A stretch of DNA of 64,000 bases from Bacteroidetes bacterium HGW-Bacteroidetes-2 (GTDB lineage: Bacteria; Bacteroidota; Bacteroidia; Flavobacteriales; Flavobacteriaceae): positions 124,001 to 188,000 of the forward strand of contig PHDJ01000001.1 in the NCBI GenBank assembly GCA_002842575.1. The letters are read 5' to 3'. The translations under genes and the position numbers were made by a program. The notes beneath the pieces are model-generated. The model did no database searches, was not told the DNA's origin, and saw nothing but the letters and a program-made list of their open reading frames with translations. Shown piece by piece: positions 18,401 to 27,546 of this stretch; position 1 is the first letter of the stretch, and each line of letters opens with the position of its first letter.

Positions 18401-19459
18401 CTAATTCGAAATTTCTTTTATTAACAAGGCAAAAACCGGAAAGTGATCACTATACCCTCCTGTAAAACCTCCATCCGCATAAGCTCTGTAAGGATACCCT
18501 TTGTACCTACCTCTTGGATTAGCAAGATAAGGAGGGTTGTATATTCCTGATTTATAAAATTGGTAGGCAGAATAGTCTTTAGATAGAAAACCAGCAGAGA
18601 TTATTGTTTGGTCAAATAAATTCCATCCATCTCTATAGGCCAAAGTTCCAAGCCCTTTTTTGTACATTTCTTCCATTGGGTTGTATAACTCTTTTATAAG
18701 TACATCTTCTCTTTTAGCTTTTGTTTTTAAAACTTTTTTAAGGCTATGGCTTGTAGGATCATCATTTAAATCGCCCATACTTATAATTTTTGCATAAGGA
18801 TCTAAAGATTGAAGCGAATCAATAATTTTTTTATTCAATTCAGCTGCTTTTATTCTATTAGGCCTGCTTCTTTCCTCACCTCCACTTCTAGAAGGCCAGT
18901 GATTTACAATGAAATGCACTTTATCACCATCTAGTAACCCGCTTACCACTAATTGATCTCTGGTATAAACCCTTTGAGTAACATCGTTGTTATTATAAAG
19001 CACTAATTCTCTGCTTTGGGTATTGGTAGGAACAAAAAGCTTCTTTTGATATATTAATGCCACATCAATTCCACGTCTGTCTGGTGAATTATAATGAATA
19101 ATACCATAATCACTGGCAAGAAGTGCTTCTTGATTTACTAAATCTTCCACCACTTTTCTGTTTTCCACCTCGCAAAAACCTACAATTGCGGGAGAATTTC
19201 CTGTAACATCCTTTCCAATTTGTGAAACAACCTTAGCAAGATTTTTAAGTTTTGCCTCATAAACCTCTTGGGTATAGTAAGCATCAGCTCTAACTGTTCT
19301 GTCGTGATAAATGGTAAATTCATCATCTTCTAATGAAAAAAGATTTTCTACATTATAAAAGGCAACAGCATTTACTTTGTATTCTTTTTTTTCTTGTGCT
19401 TGAAAAGCATAAACACTAAATAGGCAAACTGCTATAAAACAGTAATTTAATAATTTCAT
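18401..19459 (-). CDS. Secreted endonuclease/exonuclease/phosphatase family protein
   Basis: 352 residues with a signal peptide (ending near YAFQAQ). Motifs of the DNase I/phosphoesterase fold are in order: FYNVENLF (Asn), GFCEVENRKVVEDL (metal Glu), IVNHWPSRSGGEERSRPNR (His), SMGDLNDDPTSHSL (Asp/Asn) and GGYSDHFPVFALL (catalytic Asp-His). The active-site set is complete. Being exported, it could cleave extracellular nucleic acid or phosphodiesters. It is divergent from a TonB receptor/DUF5689 pair, with promoter boxes about 20 bp apart, which suggests shared control and a joint phosphorus or nucleotide uptake role (inference). Confidence 0.9.
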   Translation of the reverse strand: MKLLNYCFIAVCLFSVYAFQAQEKKEYKVNAVAFYNVENLFSLEDDEFTIYHDRTVRADAYYTQEVYEAKLKNLAKVVSQIGKDVTGNSPAIVGFCEVENRKVVEDLVNQEALLASDYGIIHYNSPDRRGIDVALIYQKKLFVPTNTQSRELVLYNNNDVTQRVYTRDQLVVSGLLDGDKVHFIVNHWPSRSGGEERSRPNRIKAAELNKKIIDSLQSLDPYAKIISMGDLNDDPTSHSLKKVLKTKAKREDVLIKELYNPMEEMYKKGLGTLAYRDGWNLFDQTIISAGFLSKDYSAYQFYKSGIYNPPYLANPRGRYKGYPYRAYADGGFTGGYSDHFPVFALLIKEISN

Positions 19460-19506
19460 AAAGCGATGTTGTTATGTTTTTGTAAAGTTATTGGCAAAAG
19501 CCGCTC

Positions 19507-19514
19507 CAAAGGTA
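19507..19514 (-). promoter_or_regulatory. -7 box TACCTTTG for the endonuclease-family gene
   Basis: Reading the minus strand gives an exact TAnnTTTG match, 47 bp upstream of the start codon. Confidence 0.5.
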
Positions 19515-19534
19515 GATAATTACTATAAATAATG

Positions 19535-19542
19535 TAAATTTG
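19535..19542 (+). promoter_or_regulatory. -7 box TAAATTTG for the second TonB receptor
   Basis: Exact TAnnTTTG match about 45 bp before the ATG. The divergent box at 19507-19514 is only 20 bp away, so the two polymerase footprints overlap. Confidence 0.5.
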
Positions 19543-19587
19543 CAGCTCATTAATAATAATTAGTTAATCTAAAGAACCAAATATCGA

Positions 19588-22431
19588 ATGAAAAAACGAA
19601 TTGTAACTTTACTATTCTTCTTCTTTTGTCTGGCAAACGTATTTGCTCAAGAAGCTGAAGTAAAGGGTAAAGTGGTAGATTTAAATTCTGGGGAACCACT
19701 CCCTAACACCCAAATTAGTATTCAAGAAAGTATTTTTACTACTACTACAAATGCTAATGGCGAATTTTCTTTAAAAGGTATAAACCTTCCTCAAGGCGAA
19801 CAAATTTTACTTGTTGAAAAAATTGGATATACAATACTTCGTATGCCCATCACCATTCAATCTGGTAGCCCTGTAAATTTAACTCCAATACTTTTAGAGG
19901 TTGATTTCACACAAATACAACAACAAATTGGAACTATTTCTCTAGCAGATGAAGAACTAGACCAAGATGATGGAAGTTCCACTAATGTCTCTGGTTTATT
20001 ACAAGCATCAAACGATGTGTTTTTAAATGCAGCATCCTTTGATTTTAGCGCAACATTTTTCAGTCCAAGAGGTCTTGATAATTCTACCGGAAAAGTGCTC
20101 ATCAATGGCCTTGAAATGAACAAACAATTTGATGGGAGACCACAATGGTCTAATTGGGGCGCCTTAAACGATGCTCAAAGAAATAGAGATTTTTCAATGG
20201 GCCTAACCCCTAACGATTACGCTTTTGGTGATATAGCAGGGACAACCAACATTATTATGCGTGCTTCTCAATACCGCTCAGGTGGTCAAGTTTCTTATGC
20301 TGCATCAGACAGAACCTATGAAGGTCGAGTTATGGTTTCTTATAATTCTGGCGTAAATGAAAATGGATGGGCATATTCAGTTTTAGCTTCTAGAAGATAT
20401 GGCAATGAAGGCTTTATTGAAGGAACTCTTTATGATGCAAATTCCTTTTTTGCTTCTGTTGAAAAAATAATTAACCCCAAACATAGCTTAAACTTTACAG
20501 CCTTTTATACCCCTAACCGAAGAGGTCGGTCAACTGCACTTACACAAGAAGTGTTAGATTTAAAAGGAAGTGACTACAATCCTTTCTGGGGAAGACAAGA
20601 TGGCGATATTAGAAATTCCCGAATTAGAAATATTGAAGAGCCAGTTTTTATGTTAAATCATTACTGGAATATTTCCGACAAAACAAAGTTGAATACAAAT
20701 GTAGGATATCAATTTGGAAAAATTGGCAACACACGTATTGACAATAACGGAACAACCTTATTTACCTTAAATGGTCAGGAAACCTTTGTAGGTGGAGCAA
20801 GAAACGCAGATCCTAACTATTATCAAAGAATGCCTAGTTATTTCTTAAGAAACCCGAATCCAACGGCTTTTGACTTTCAAAACGCTTTTCTAGCACAAGA
20901 AGAATTTTTAAATAATGGACAATTTGATTGGAAAGCTCTTTATAGAGCAAACCAAATTGCTGCTAGCGAAGGTAAAAACGCGGTATATGCCATTCAAGAA
21001 GATCGTATTGACGATAAACAAATAAGCGCAAACACGATTTTAAGCTCTCAAATTACAGAAAATATAGTCCTAAATGGTGGATTAAATTATAGAGGATTGA
21101 ATAGTGAAAACTTTGCTAACCTTAAAGATCTTTTAGGCGCAACAGGATATCTAGACATCGATTCTTTTGCCGAAGATGGCGCAGATGTTTTTGCTGAAGA
21201 TTTAGCACAAAGCGATTTAAGAAACAGAAATAGAATTGTAGGCGAAGGCGATCGTTATAAATACAATTATGAAATTGATGCAACCGTTTACGGAGGTTTT
21301 GTTCAAGCACAATTCAAGTACAACAAAATTGATTTCTACTTAGCCGCAGAAGTGTCACAAACAAACTATCAAAGAGATGGTTTGTATGAAAACGGAAACT
21401 ACCCAGGAAGTCGCTCTTTTGGAAAAAGTGAAGAATTAAACTTTACTGATTATGGTGTAAAAGGAGGTTTAACGTATAAACTTTCAGGACGTCACCTTTT
21501 TGATTTAAATGCCGGCTACATCACAAAAGCCCCTGGAATAAGAAATTCCTTTTCTAATGCAAGACAAAATAACGACGTGGTCATTGGTATAGATAGCGAA
21601 AAATATCAATCGCTAGATGCTAGTTACATTTATCGTTCTCCAATAGTTAGGGCAAAATTAACTGGGTTTTATGTAAATGTTCAAGATGCTACTGAAATAG
21701 GTTTTTTCTTTACACAATCCCTACAAGGCCAAGGGGTTGATAACAACAATGCTTTTGTACAAGAAGTAACAACCGGTATTGAAAAACTACATTTCGGTGG
21801 CGAACTTGGAATTGAAGCTCAAGTTACAACTACCATCAAATTAAAAGCAGCCGCCTCAGTAGGTCAATATACCTACAATAACAATCCGAATGTATATTAC
21901 ACCAGCGATGCTTTTGACGGACAAGTAACTTATGGCGATGGAACCGCTAAATTAAAAGATTTTCATCTTTCTAGTGGTCCTGAACAAGCATATCAGTTTG
22001 GTTTTGAATACCGAGATCCAGATTTCTGGTGGGTAGGTGCATCCGCAAATTACTTCTCAGATGCCTATATAAACATTAGCAAATTAAGAAGAACCGATGC
22101 ATTTACTACAGACACCGATGGGCTTCCGTTTAATGATTACGATGAAAATGTTGCCAGAAAATTATTACAACAAGAAAACTTTGGCGATTATTATTTATTC
22201 AATCTTGTAGGTGGAAAATCTTGGAAAATAGGCGATTATTTCGTAGGTTTCTTTGCCACTATTAATAATGTATTTAACCAAGAATTCAAAACAGGAGGTT
22301 TTGAAGATTCAAGAAATGCAGATTTCAGAAAAGTAGCTGAAGATGCAGCTAGAGACACCCCTGTTTTTGGATCTAGATATTTCTCAGGATTTGGAAGAAC
22401 TTATTATGTAAACGCATATTTTAGATTTTAA
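19588..22431 (+). CDS. TonB-dependent receptor paired with DUF5689 lipoprotein
   Basis: 947 residues with a signal peptide (ending VFAQ) and an N-terminal carboxypeptidase-like beta domain (EPLPNTQISIQESIFTTTTN). A divergent plug follows (SPRGLDNSTGKVLINGLEMN, GDIAGTTNIIMRASQ), then a large barrel ending in FGRTYYVNAYFRF. It is 26 bp upstream of a DUF5689 lipoprotein, which takes the place that SusD has in polysaccharide systems. The plug is related to that of the receptor at 15177 (both have a WSNW stretch). Substrate unknown; the divergent phosphoesterase points to phosphate, nucleotide or nucleic acid breakdown products as an inference. Confidence 0.9.
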   Translation: MKKRIVTLLFFFFCLANVFAQEAEVKGKVVDLNSGEPLPNTQISIQESIFTTTTNANGEFSLKGINLPQGEQILLVEKIGYTILRMPITIQSGSPVNLTPILLEVDFTQIQQQIGTISLADEELDQDDGSSTNVSGLLQASNDVFLNAASFDFSATFFSPRGLDNSTGKVLINGLEMNKQFDGRPQWSNWGALNDAQRNRDFSMGLTPNDYAFGDIAGTTNIIMRASQYRSGGQVSYAASDRTYEGRVMVSYNSGVNENGWAYSVLASRRYGNEGFIEGTLYDANSFFASVEKIINPKHSLNFTAFYTPNRRGRSTALTQEVLDLKGSDYNPFWGRQDGDIRNSRIRNIEEPVFMLNHYWNISDKTKLNTNVGYQFGKIGNTRIDNNGTTLFTLNGQETFVGGARNADPNYYQRMPSYFLRNPNPTAFDFQNAFLAQEEFLNNGQFDWKALYRANQIAASEGKNAVYAIQEDRIDDKQISANTILSSQITENIVLNGGLNYRGLNSENFANLKDLLGATGYLDIDSFAEDGADVFAEDLAQSDLRNRNRIVGEGDRYKYNYEIDATVYGGFVQAQFKYNKIDFYLAAEVSQTNYQRDGLYENGNYPGSRSFGKSEELNFTDYGVKGGLTYKLSGRHLFDLNAGYITKAPGIRNSFSNARQNNDVVIGIDSEKYQSLDASYIYRSPIVRAKLTGFYVNVQDATEIGFFFTQSLQGQGVDNNNAFVQEVTTGIEKLHFGGELGIEAQVTTTIKLKAAASVGQYTYNNNPNVYYTSDAFDGQVTYGDGTAKLKDFHLSSGPEQAYQFGFEYRDPDFWWVGASANYFSDAYINISKLRRTDAFTTDTDGLPFNDYDENVARKLLQQENFGDYYLFNLVGGKSWKIGDYFVGFFATINNVFNQEFKTGGFEDSRNADFRKVAEDAARDTPVFGSRYFSGFGRTYYVNAYFRF

Positions 22432-22457
22432 TTAAAGAACACTATAAATCAATAACA

Positions 22458-23879
22458 ATGAAAAAATTCAGATTAAATAAAATATTTACACTACTATTAG
22501 CTCTTGTAGTAGTGACTTCTTGTGTAAAAGACGACGATTTTGACACACCAAACCTAAATTTTGACGAGCCAAACATTAGTACTAATGATATCATTGAAAT
22601 ATCTGCAGTAGCTGGTATTTTAGCACAATCTTCAGACCCAGTAGTTACCTTCAGTGAAACTGGTAAATTTATTCAGGGATATGTTATCTCTAGTGATGAA
22701 GGAGGAAACTTTTTTAAACAAATAATAATTCAAGACTTACCAGAAAATCCAACTAGAGGAATAAAAGTTCTTGTAGATGTAAGTCCTTTATTTGTTTCGT
22801 ACGAAGTAGGTAGAAAAGTGTTTATAAAACTAGATGGACTAACTGTTGGAACTTCTAACGGAGTTCTTGGTTTAGGAATTAGAAACGGAAACAATGTTGC
22901 TCGTATACCATTTCCAGACCGTGAAAACTTTATCCTTCGATCTAATACCATCGCAGAAATTGTTCCTCTTCCTCTTGGTATTGAAAATTTTACTACAGAT
23001 AAAACCAACCTATTCATACGTTTAACCGATGTACAATTTAATCGAAATGACGTTTTAGTGGGCACACCAAAAACTTTCGCAGCGGAACCAGCAGATCAAT
23101 TTGATGGAGAGCGTATTGTTGAAAGTTGTGCGTCAGGTTCTTCTGCTATTTTAAGCACTAGTACTTTTGCAAGCTTTAAAGGACTTCGTTTGCCAAAAGA
23201 AAGAGGTTCACTAGATGTTATTTTAACTAGAGATTTCTTTGATGATTTTTTCACCTTTTACTTGAACACTCCTGCAGGAATTAATTTTGATAATGCAGAA
23301 CGTTGCGACCCCACAGAAGTAAATTGCGGATTAGCAACCACCACAGGCACTCAAGTGTTATTTTCTGATAATTTTGAAACTCAAAGTGTAAATTCCCCTA
23401 TTTCAGGAAATGGATGGACAAACTTTATTCAAGCAGGAACAAAACCTTGGGAAGCTTATGTAGATAACGGTGCTAACGCATCTTTGGGTATTTCCGCTAG
23501 ATGTGGTTCTTTTAACTCTGGTGACGCATCTACCGTTTCTTGGTTAATCACCCCTCAAATTGCATTAAGTACTGCTACAGCAGCTACGATTCAATTTAAA
23601 ACTTCTAACAGTTTTTCTGATGGCAGCGAAATGCAAGTCTTATTCTCAAGCGATTGGGATGGAACTCCTGCAAACATTGTTAATGCCACTTGGGATCAAT
23701 TAAGCGATGCAACTCTTGTGCAAGACAGCACTCCTTTTCCAGACTGGATTTTCTCTGGTATTGTAGATTTATCTTGCATCCAAGCAAACGGCTACTTTGC
23801 CTTTAAATATACTGGAAGTGGACAAGCTGCTTTTGATGGAACTTTTGAATTAGACGAAATTGTTATTAATGCCCAATAA
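22458..23879 (+). CDS. DUF5689 outer-membrane lipoprotein
   Basis: 473 residues. The signal ends with the lipobox TSC at residue 22, followed by Asp-rich residues typical of surface-exposed Bacteroidota lipoproteins. The DUF5689 domain covers about residues 40-290 (GKFIQGYVISSDEGGNFFKQ, VFIKLDGLTVGTSNGVLGLG), an OB-like region. The C-terminal 170 residues (about 300-473) look like a choice-of-anchor J/jelly-roll binding domain (FSDNFETQ ... STVSWLITPQIALS ... LDEIVINAQ). It probably helps the receptor just upstream capture substrate at the cell surface. A strong terminator follows. Confidence 0.85.
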   Translation: MKKFRLNKIFTLLLALVVVTSCVKDDDFDTPNLNFDEPNISTNDIIEISAVAGILAQSSDPVVTFSETGKFIQGYVISSDEGGNFFKQIIIQDLPENPTRGIKVLVDVSPLFVSYEVGRKVFIKLDGLTVGTSNGVLGLGIRNGNNVARIPFPDRENFILRSNTIAEIVPLPLGIENFTTDKTNLFIRLTDVQFNRNDVLVGTPKTFAAEPADQFDGERIVESCASGSSAILSTSTFASFKGLRLPKERGSLDVILTRDFFDDFFTFYLNTPAGINFDNAERCDPTEVNCGLATTTGTQVLFSDNFETQSVNSPISGNGWTNFIQAGTKPWEAYVDNGANASLGISARCGSFNSGDASTVSWLITPQIALSTATAATIQFKTSNSFSDGSEMQVLFSSDWDGTPANIVNATWDQLSDATLVQDSTPFPDWIFSGIVDLSCIQANGYFAFKYTGSGQAAFDGTFELDEIVINAQ

Positions 23880-23907
23880 ATAAATTTTTTCAACGTTAAT
23901 TTTTTTT

Positions 23908-23946
23908 AAAAAGTCTTCAAAAACATGTGTTTTTGAAGACTTTTTT
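23908..23946 (+). terminator. Strong terminator after the receptor/DUF5689 operon
   Basis: AAGTCTTCAAAAAC and GTTTTTGAAGACTT form a 14-bp perfect stem with a 4-nt loop, then a T run. Confidence 0.9.
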
Positions 23947-23999
23947 ATTTCTTGATGTTTATTTCTTTTGTATCTTTTTACTGATTTTTTATCCTTTTT

Positions 24000-24560
24000 A
24001 TGAAATCACCTTTACTCTATACAAAAGCATCCTCTAAAGAAGATTTAATTGGAATTTTAGAACTCCAAAGAAAATATTTGCTTTCAAACCTAGGTGTTTC
24101 AACCATTTCAACTCAAGGGTTTCTTACCGTAAAACATAGTTTGAAGGACTTAACAAATTTGAACGCCATAGAACAACATGTAATTTGTAAAAAAAACAAT
24201 ACCGTTATTGCCTACATTTTAGCTATGACTTCCTTATCTAAAAACAGCATTCCAATATTGCGGCCAATGTTTGCTGTTTTTAACAAAATTATTTATCAGG
24301 ATAAGCCTATCTCAGCGTATACCTATTTAGTAGTGGGGCAAGTATGCGTAGCAGAACAACACCGCGGTAAAGGTGTCTTTGAAAGCTGCTACGCCTTTTA
24401 CAAAAGAATTTACAAAGGCTTTTATGATTTTGTAATTACAGAAATAGCATCCAATAATTTAAGGTCTTTACGTGCACACAATAAAATAGGCTTTGAAGAG
24501 ATTTACACCTACGTATCATCTTATGAACAAGAATGGATTGTGGTTCTTTGGCAATGGTGA
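24000..24560 (+). CDS. GNAT-family N-acetyltransferase
   Basis: 186 residues. The acetyl-CoA binding core is VGQVCVAEQHRGKGVFESCY, the V-x-x-x-x-R/Q-G-x-G/A loop of GNAT enzymes at about residues 115-135. It is followed by TEIASNNLRSLRAHNKIGFEEI, the conserved motif B. The N-terminal third is family-specific and its substrate is unknown. A possible -7 box TATCTTTT is at 23971-23978. It converges with the OmpA-family gene, with a shared terminator between them. Confidence 0.85.
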   Translation: MKSPLLYTKASSKEDLIGILELQRKYLLSNLGVSTISTQGFLTVKHSLKDLTNLNAIEQHVICKKNNTVIAYILAMTSLSKNSIPILRPMFAVFNKIIYQDKPISAYTYLVVGQVCVAEQHRGKGVFESCYAFYKRIYKGFYDFVITEIASNNLRSLRAHNKIGFEEIYTYVSSYEQEWIVVLWQW

Positions 24561-24635
24561 AAGAAATTTCTGGCTCTAATCCAGATTAAATTTGGGAATC
24601 TTTGAACAAAAACAAAAATGCTCCTTCTATTAAAA

Positions 24636-24668
24636 AAAAGCCCCTGTCTAAAATAGACAAGGACTTTT
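24636..24668. terminator. Bidirectional terminator between GNAT and T9SS cluster
   Basis: The core stem is TGTCTA/TAGACA with a short loop, extended by mismatched CC/GG pairs. A-rich flanks lie on one side and T-rich on the other, so it can end the minus-strand T9SS operon and the GNAT gene. Confidence 0.7.
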
Positions 24669-24696
24669 TAAGGTTGGTTAAAGTAAATAATGGTTT

Positions 24697-26583
24697 TTAT
24701 CGATTTATAATAATAAACTCAGACCTTCTATTTTGTTGGTGTTGTACTTCTGTGCAGTTATCTCCACAATTTACAGCCGGATTACTTTCGCCAAAGCCCT
24801 CACCACTTATTCTGTTGCCATCAATTCCTTTTGAAATTACATATTGAACGGTAGCTTGTGCTCTTCTGTTTGAAAGTTGTTTGTTATATGTATCTGTACC
24901 TTGAGTATCTGTATGGCTTTGTACTTTAATAACCATAGTGGGACTTTTTTTCATCAATTGTACTAATTTATCTAATTCTAAAGCCGCTATTGGTTTGATA
25001 TTATGTTTGTCATAATCAAACAAAATAGGATTTAAAACCACTTTATCTTCCACAATAAGTTCCTCAATAGGGCGAAGCATTAGTTGTGCGGTTACATTTT
25101 TGTCAGCAGTTGAAACTTTAGTTGCATTAGATTCATAGCCATCTATTGCAGCTTGAACGGTAATGTTTTTATCGCATTCTACTTCAAAGGTTGCTTTTCC
25201 GTCAGCACCTGCAGTTTTAGAGGTTAATTTATTTTGATTTGCATCATACAATGTAACGGTTGCTCCACCTAAAGGATTATTGTTATTTGCATCCTTTACG
25301 ATGCTATGTATGGTAGAAACACATAATTCCTTAATACGATATACGTTATCACTGCTCACTTCTTTACTACCTCCTCTGCTTGAGGACACAAAACCTTCTT
25401 GGGTAGAATCATCTATGCTAAAAGAAAAATCATCAGAGGAGCTATTAATAGGTAAGCCAATATTTTTTACTTCACCATAACCATCACCAGCTTTTTCTGC
25501 ATAAAATACGTCTAATCCGCCTAGTCCTAAATGGCCGTCACTTGAAAAATATAGCGTTCCGTTATCTCCTATAAAAGGGAAAACCTCTTTGCCCTCGGTA
25601 TTGATACCTTTTCCTAAATTTACTGGAGTACCGAATTCGCCTGTTGGGCTAATGCTTACTTTATAAATATCTGAATCGCCAATACTTCCTGGCATATCAG
25701 AAACAAAATAAAGGGTATTGCCATTAGGGCTTAAAGCAGGATGCCCAACCGAGTATTCGGTATTATTAAAAGGTACTGGCTTTATATCTTTCCATTGCCC
25801 ATCTACTAATTCTGCAAAATAGATGTTTAGTTGGTTAATTCCTTCTTCGTCTTTTTTATATTTTCCGTTGTAAAAATCGTTTCTATCAAAATACAATCTC
25901 TTTCCGTCTGGTGATATTGCTACAGTGCCTTCATGGTATTTTGTATTGACTTCGCCTTTTAGTGTTTGAATGTTTGTTACTTTTCCATTGGTATAGGATG
26001 CTTCATAAATATCTAAAAATGGCTCTTGATTTCTTCCGTAATTTTTTCTGGTTGTATTTCTAGCCGAAGAAAAATAGATGGTATTTCCGGCTTTTCGCAC
26101 TCCAAAATCAGAAAATTTACTGTTTAAATCGCTCATTAATGTTGCAGAAAATTTAGGTTTTCCTTCTAGTATTTGAGGTATGTAACTTGGATTGTTTTTA
26201 AAATCAATAGCTCTAGTATCTTTTGGACTCATTTGTGCAAATTTTTGCATCATTGCATTCGATTCCTCAAACTTGCCATTTGCTTTCAGGGTTTGTGCAT
26301 AGTTGTAAATAGTTTCAGAAGCTACTTTAGGTCGTGTAGAAACTCGTTTATAAAAAGTTTCTGCTTTTTTGGTATCATTTATTAAATAATAAGAATCGGC
26401 CAATCGAGTATAAACATATTCGTCTGCTTTTCCTCTTTTTATTAAATTTTGATAGGCTTCAGCTGCTTTTACATATTCAAAGCGATCAAAATGGGTGTCT
26501 GCGGTTTTTGTGTCTTTATTTTGAGCAAACATTAAAGAAGTGCTTGCTACTAAAAGAAATACTATAGTGTATAATTTTTTCAT
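24697..26583 (-). CDS. OmpA-family protein with TPR and PD40 repeats (T9SS/gliding associated)
   Basis: 628 residues with signal peptide (ending SLMFAQ). TPR-like helices lie at about 20-115 (AAEAYQNLIKRGKADEYVYT). PD40/WD40-like propeller repeats are at about 150-400 (AISPDGKRLYFDRNDF, PALSPNGNTLYFVSDMPG, GDNGTLYFSSDGH). A carboxypeptidase-regulatory-like domain is at about 420-505. The C-terminal OmpA peptidoglycan-binding domain is SHTDTQGTDTYNKQLSNRRA and GFGESNPAVNC. The architecture is that of PorE-like proteins, which tie the type IX secretion apparatus to the cell wall. It is the last gene of a four-gene operon, 19 bp after the PorP/SprF gene, and an accessory part for the two adhesins is inferred. 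Confidence 0.88.
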   Translation of the reverse strand: MKKLYTIVFLLVASTSLMFAQNKDTKTADTHFDRFEYVKAAEAYQNLIKRGKADEYVYTRLADSYYLINDTKKAETFYKRVSTRPKVASETIYNYAQTLKANGKFEESNAMMQKFAQMSPKDTRAIDFKNNPSYIPQILEGKPKFSATLMSDLNSKFSDFGVRKAGNTIYFSSARNTTRKNYGRNQEPFLDIYEASYTNGKVTNIQTLKGEVNTKYHEGTVAISPDGKRLYFDRNDFYNGKYKKDEEGINQLNIYFAELVDGQWKDIKPVPFNNTEYSVGHPALSPNGNTLYFVSDMPGSIGDSDIYKVSISPTGEFGTPVNLGKGINTEGKEVFPFIGDNGTLYFSSDGHLGLGGLDVFYAEKAGDGYGEVKNIGLPINSSSDDFSFSIDDSTQEGFVSSSRGGSKEVSSDNVYRIKELCVSTIHSIVKDANNNNPLGGATVTLYDANQNKLTSKTAGADGKATFEVECDKNITVQAAIDGYESNATKVSTADKNVTAQLMLRPIEELIVEDKVVLNPILFDYDKHNIKPIAALELDKLVQLMKKSPTMVIKVQSHTDTQGTDTYNKQLSNRRAQATVQYVISKGIDGNRISGEGFGESNPAVNCGDNCTEVQHQQNRRSEFIIINR

Positions 26584-26602
26584 GTCGTTTTACTTAGTTG
26601 GA

Positions 26603-27517
26603 TTAAAAATATCTTGGTGAACGTAATACTCGCTTTTTAAAGAACAAGTCAAAAGTAAGAATCACTTCGTGCGAGGCATCTGCTACAACGTCAAGGTCAG
26701 ATATGATATAGTCATAGGCATATCCAATTCGTACATTTTCATTAATCTGAAATCCTATCAAGCCACTAAATGAATCATCTAATCGATAGGATGCGCCTAT
26801 TTCAAATTTATCATAAAAAAGGGCATTCAAATTTCCATCAAAAGATACTGGGGCTTCAAAAGCTGATTTCACCATTACAGATGGTTTTAGTTTGAAATTA
26901 TCATTCACTTGAAAAACGTATCCGGTAGTTGCAAAATAATGATTGACCTCTGAACCAAATTTTAGTCCATTTTCATCTAGGTGAACTGAGGTTAAAAAAT
27001 TGGGCACAGATAATCCTACATAAAAATTATCGGTGTAAAAAAATGCCCCTGCACCTACGTTAGGATAGGTATTATTTATGTCCTGTGAAAAGAAGGGGTC
27101 GTTTGGGTCTTGCAAAGCTAAGCTTGTTAGCCCAACATCGTGAAAGGAAGCTCCGGCTTTAATACCTAAAGCAAGTTTTGAGTTTTCACCAACTTGCAAA
27201 GTATAGGAAAAATCTACATACACATTTGTTTCTGAAATAGGGCCCAATTCATCTTTTATGGCAGATAAACCTAACCCTACCTTTTCACCAATTGGCGAAT
27301 GTGCAGAAAAAGTATAGGTTTCAGGTGCTCCGTCAAGACCTGACCATTGCTTTCTATATAATGCGGTTAAAGAAAGACTTTCTTTAGACCCTGCATAGGC
27401 AGGATTCACCACATTCATATTGTACATATATTGGGTGTACTGCGGGTCTTGTTGTGCACTCATATCCTGAAAGCCTAGGACTAAAATAAAGATGAGTAAA
27501 AGAGAGAGTTTTTTCAT
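26603..27517 (-). CDS. PorP/SprF family type IX secretion membrane protein
   Basis: 304 residues with a signal peptide. The opening of the mature protein, QQDPQYTQYMYNMNVVNPAYAGS, is the hallmark of the PorP/SprF family, followed by LTALYRKQWSGLDGAPETYTF. The rest is a membrane beta-barrel ending in strands. SprF-like proteins help secrete or anchor specific partner proteins with type B sorting domains, usually encoded just upstream. That is the layout here: two type B proteins precede it with gaps of 29 and 27 bp. Confidence 0.93.
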   Translation of the reverse strand: MKKLSLLLIFILVLGFQDMSAQQDPQYTQYMYNMNVVNPAYAGSKESLSLTALYRKQWSGLDGAPETYTFSAHSPIGEKVGLGLSAIKDELGPISETNVYVDFSYTLQVGENSKLALGIKAGASFHDVGLTSLALQDPNDPFFSQDINNTYPNVGAGAFFYTDNFYVGLSVPNFLTSVHLDENGLKFGSEVNHYFATTGYVFQVNDNFKLKPSVMVKSAFEAPVSFDGNLNALFYDKFEIGASYRLDDSFSGLIGFQINENVRIGYAYDYIISDLDVVADASHEVILTFDLFFKKRVLRSPRYF

Positions 27518-27546
27518 TATTTATGATTTGATTGTTATGTTATTGA

